A program made the translations under genes and the position numbers. 64,000 bases of DNA from Zwartia vadi (lineage in GTDB: Bacteria > Pseudomonadota > Gammaproteobacteria > Burkholderiales > Burkholderiaceae_B). The notes below the pieces were generated by a model. The model saw nothing but the letters and a program-made list of their open reading frames with translations, did not search any database and was not told the DNA's origin. This document shows, in pieces, positions 62,707-64,000 of this stretch; within the stretch, counting starts at the first letter, position 1, and every line of letters starts with the position of its first letter. The stretch spans positions 275,347 to 339,346 of the forward strand of contig NZ_JAUHHE010000001.1 in assembly GCF_030410375.1 (NCBI RefSeq). The letters are read 5' to 3'.

Positions 62707-63687
62707 ATGAACATTCAAAAAATAATCACCCGTGCAGCCTTGGCATTTTTGCCTCTTTGGGCCACCCAGCCAGCATCCGCAAGCTCCGACTATCCCAACA
62801 AACCCATTCGCATTGTCGTGGCCTACGCACCCGGAGGCTCTACAGATATCGTTGCCCGGCTGTTCGCACAGGAGCTTGGGACAAAACTTGGCCAGCCCGT
62901 TTTGGTCGAAAACCGCGCAGGTGCAGGCACATTAATAGGTACGGATTCGGTCATTAAAGCAGCACCCGATGGATACACACTCTTTTGGGGGACTCCAGCC
63001 ACGGTCATCACCCCACTTCTCCACAAAAAACCGACGTACGACGTGCTTAAAGATCTCCAGCCCGTCACCCTCGCAACCACACAATCGATGGGCGTGCTGG
63101 TGTCTGCAAATATTGGCGTCAATTCCATCGCCGACCTCGTCAAATATGCCAAAGCCAACCCCGGCAAAGTGAATTTTGCCTCCTCAGGAAACGGTTCAGC
63201 CCAGCATTTGGCTGCCGAGGCACTCAATAATGCCGCGAACATCAATATGCTTCATATCCCATACAAGGGTGCCGGCGTCGCGCTCAATGATCTGGTTGCA
63301 GGCCGAGTCGACGTCATGATCACTTCGCTCGTGGGAAACATGATGGAGCAAGTCAAAGAGGGGCGCATCAAGCTCATTGCCACAACGGGGCCTGAGCGCA
63401 GCAGTACCATGTCCGACATCCCCACCGTGGCAGAAGGTGGCGTGCCTAATTTTGGAATCCGCACCTGGACTGCAATGTTTGCCCCGGCCAATACTTCGCC
63501 TGATGTCATCGCAAAACTCAATCGCGCCATGGCGGACATCCAAAAGGATGGCACTATCCAAAAGAAGATTGAAAATCAGGCGATGGACGTCACGGTCGTT
63601 TCTCCCAAAGAGCTTAGCAACATGCTCGCCAAAGAAAGTGCGTTTTATTCCGCCATCCTGCAAAGAACCAGCACAAAGCTCGATTAA
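62707..63687 (+). CDS. Bug-family tripartite tricarboxylate transporter receptor
   Basis: A 326-residue periplasmic binding protein of the TctC/Bug family with a signal peptide ending near residue 25 (TQPASAS). Core motifs are IRIVVAYAPGGSTDIVARLF, LVENRAGAGTLIGTD and the ligand-contact SSGNGSAQHLAAE. AGGAG precedes the ATG. It is a single-gene unit between hemA and tRNA-Phe, with no TctAB partners. It differs clearly in sequence from the other Bug receptor at 9804. Ligand unknown. Confidence 0.92.
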   Translation: MNIQKIITRAALAFLPLWATQPASASSDYPNKPIRIVVAYAPGGSTDIVARLFAQELGTKLGQPVLVENRAGAGTLIGTDSVIKAAPDGYTLFWGTPATVITPLLHKKPTYDVLKDLQPVTLATTQSMGVLVSANIGVNSIADLVKYAKANPGKVNFASSGNGSAQHLAAEALNNAANINMLHIPYKGAGVALNDLVAGRVDVMITSLVGNMMEQVKEGRIKLIATTGPERSSTMSDIPTVAEGGVPNFGIRTWTAMFAPANTSPDVIAKLNRAMADIQKDGTIQKKIENQAMDVTVVSPKELSNMLAKESAFYSAILQRTSTKLD

Positions 63688-63728
63688 GCATGCTTGCCTG
63701 AATTGGTGTAATATTTCGACCTTCAGTT

Positions 63729-63804
63729 GGCCCGGTAGCTCAGTCGGTAGAGCAGAGGATTGAAAATCCTTGTGTCGGTGGTTCGATTCCGCCCCGGGCC
63801 ACCA
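63729..63804 (+). tRNA. tRNA-Phe (anticodon GAA)
   Basis: A 76-nt cloverleaf: acceptor ggcccgg with ccgggcc, discriminator A and an encoded CCA. The D-arm is gctcagtcggtagagc, the anticodon loop is tt-GAA-aa in an aggat/atcct stem, and the T-arm holds ttcgatt. Confidence 0.97.
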
Positions 63805-63816
63805 CTGAAACTATAG

Positions 63817-63844
63817 AAACCCCTGCGTTCGCGCTGGGGTTTTT
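63817..63844 (+). terminator. Intrinsic terminator after tRNA-Phe
   Basis: Arms aaacccc and ggggttt enclose gcg-ttcg-cgc, a stable TTCG tetraloop, and are followed by a T-run. Confidence 0.88.
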
Positions 63845-64000
63845 GCTTTTCTGGGGGTGTAACTAGATGTTTCGGCTCTACTCCATTATCGGGGGATGAG
63901 CAGTATTCATTAAATATCAGTACTCATTAAACACGGCTAAATACGCCGTTCCAACCGCAGTGGGCCAAGACCCTGAGCCGGTAATTCTCAAAGTTCCTAA
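63845..64000. other. Right-edge spacer with a direct repeat and a possible cut-off reading frame
   Basis: No gene is recognised. Two 14-bp copies, cagtattcattaaa at 63901 and cagtactcattaaa at 63918, are 17 bp apart. On the minus strand a frame is open from the edge to a stop at 63917-63919, ending LAVFNEY; at 27 codons it is too short to identify and may be chance or the end of a gene lying beyond the edge. Confidence 0.4.

Overview
The window is a gene-dense bacterial chromosome segment with no plasmid, phage or complete mobile element. Gene content points to a betaproteobacterium of the order Burkholderiales, probably Alcaligenaceae. The clues are Bug-type tricarboxylate receptors, ZapD, a DUF3460 protein, the metX-metW pair, the hemA-prfA-prmC-grxD order and an eight-gene atp operon close to hemE and priA. 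The family assignment is inference from content and protein style; no database was searched.

Layout. 1-2885: RND efflux permease (cut by the left edge) and its membrane-fusion partner. 2903-5025: zapD, coaE and a short prepilin peptidase. 5127-6171: NlpE-like lipoprotein facing a small stand-alone LuxR-type regulator. 6345-8291: panC, scpA and a DUF3460 gene. 8343-9758: MFS exporter. 9804-14966: general amino-acid ABC transporter operon (aapJQMP order) followed by a Bug receptor. 15166-17914: ftsE, ftsX, mutY. 17950-23512: the rod-shape cluster mreB-mreC-mreD-mrdA-rodA, divergent from gatC-gatA-gatB (23664-26963). 26965-31683: pyrE, xthA, then the coupled metX-metW-ampG operon, led by a probable SAM-II riboswitch. 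31964-34377: a second tiny LuxR-type regulator, a lipoprotein and gshA. 34389-39365: tRNA-Arg, a membrane-anchored diheme cytochrome c, 3-hydroxyacyl-CoA dehydrogenase, NAD(P)HX dehydratase and an M20 peptidase. 39362-43519: Rep-type helicase and PriA. 43520-43854: the longest gene-free AT-rich stretch. 43855-45987: hemE and an orphan Fis-type regulator with a degenerate receiver. 46191-53618: the F1Fo ATP synthase operon, atpI through atpC. 53767-58388: enoyl-CoA hydratase, then M61 peptidase, selU and ttcA. 58338-62573: hemA, prfA, prmC, grxD and ubiX, transcribed in that order. 62707-63804: second Bug receptor and tRNA-Phe.

Most of the window is housekeeping: cell shape and division (zapD, ftsEX, mre/mrd, scpA), translation (gatCAB, prfA, prmC, selU, ttcA, two tRNAs), cofactors (panC, coaE, hemA, hemE, ubiX, gshA, nnrD), energy (atp, cytochrome c) and nutrient uptake. 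No CRISPR array, toxin-antitoxin pair, defence island or complete IS was found. The less ordinary parts are the SAM-II-like element, the pseudo-receiver Fis protein, two single-domain LuxR proteins, the methylase-less prepilin peptidase, hairpins placed inside the aap and atp operons, the region between priA and hemE, and a recurring pattern of short tandem duplications in spacers and gene ends.
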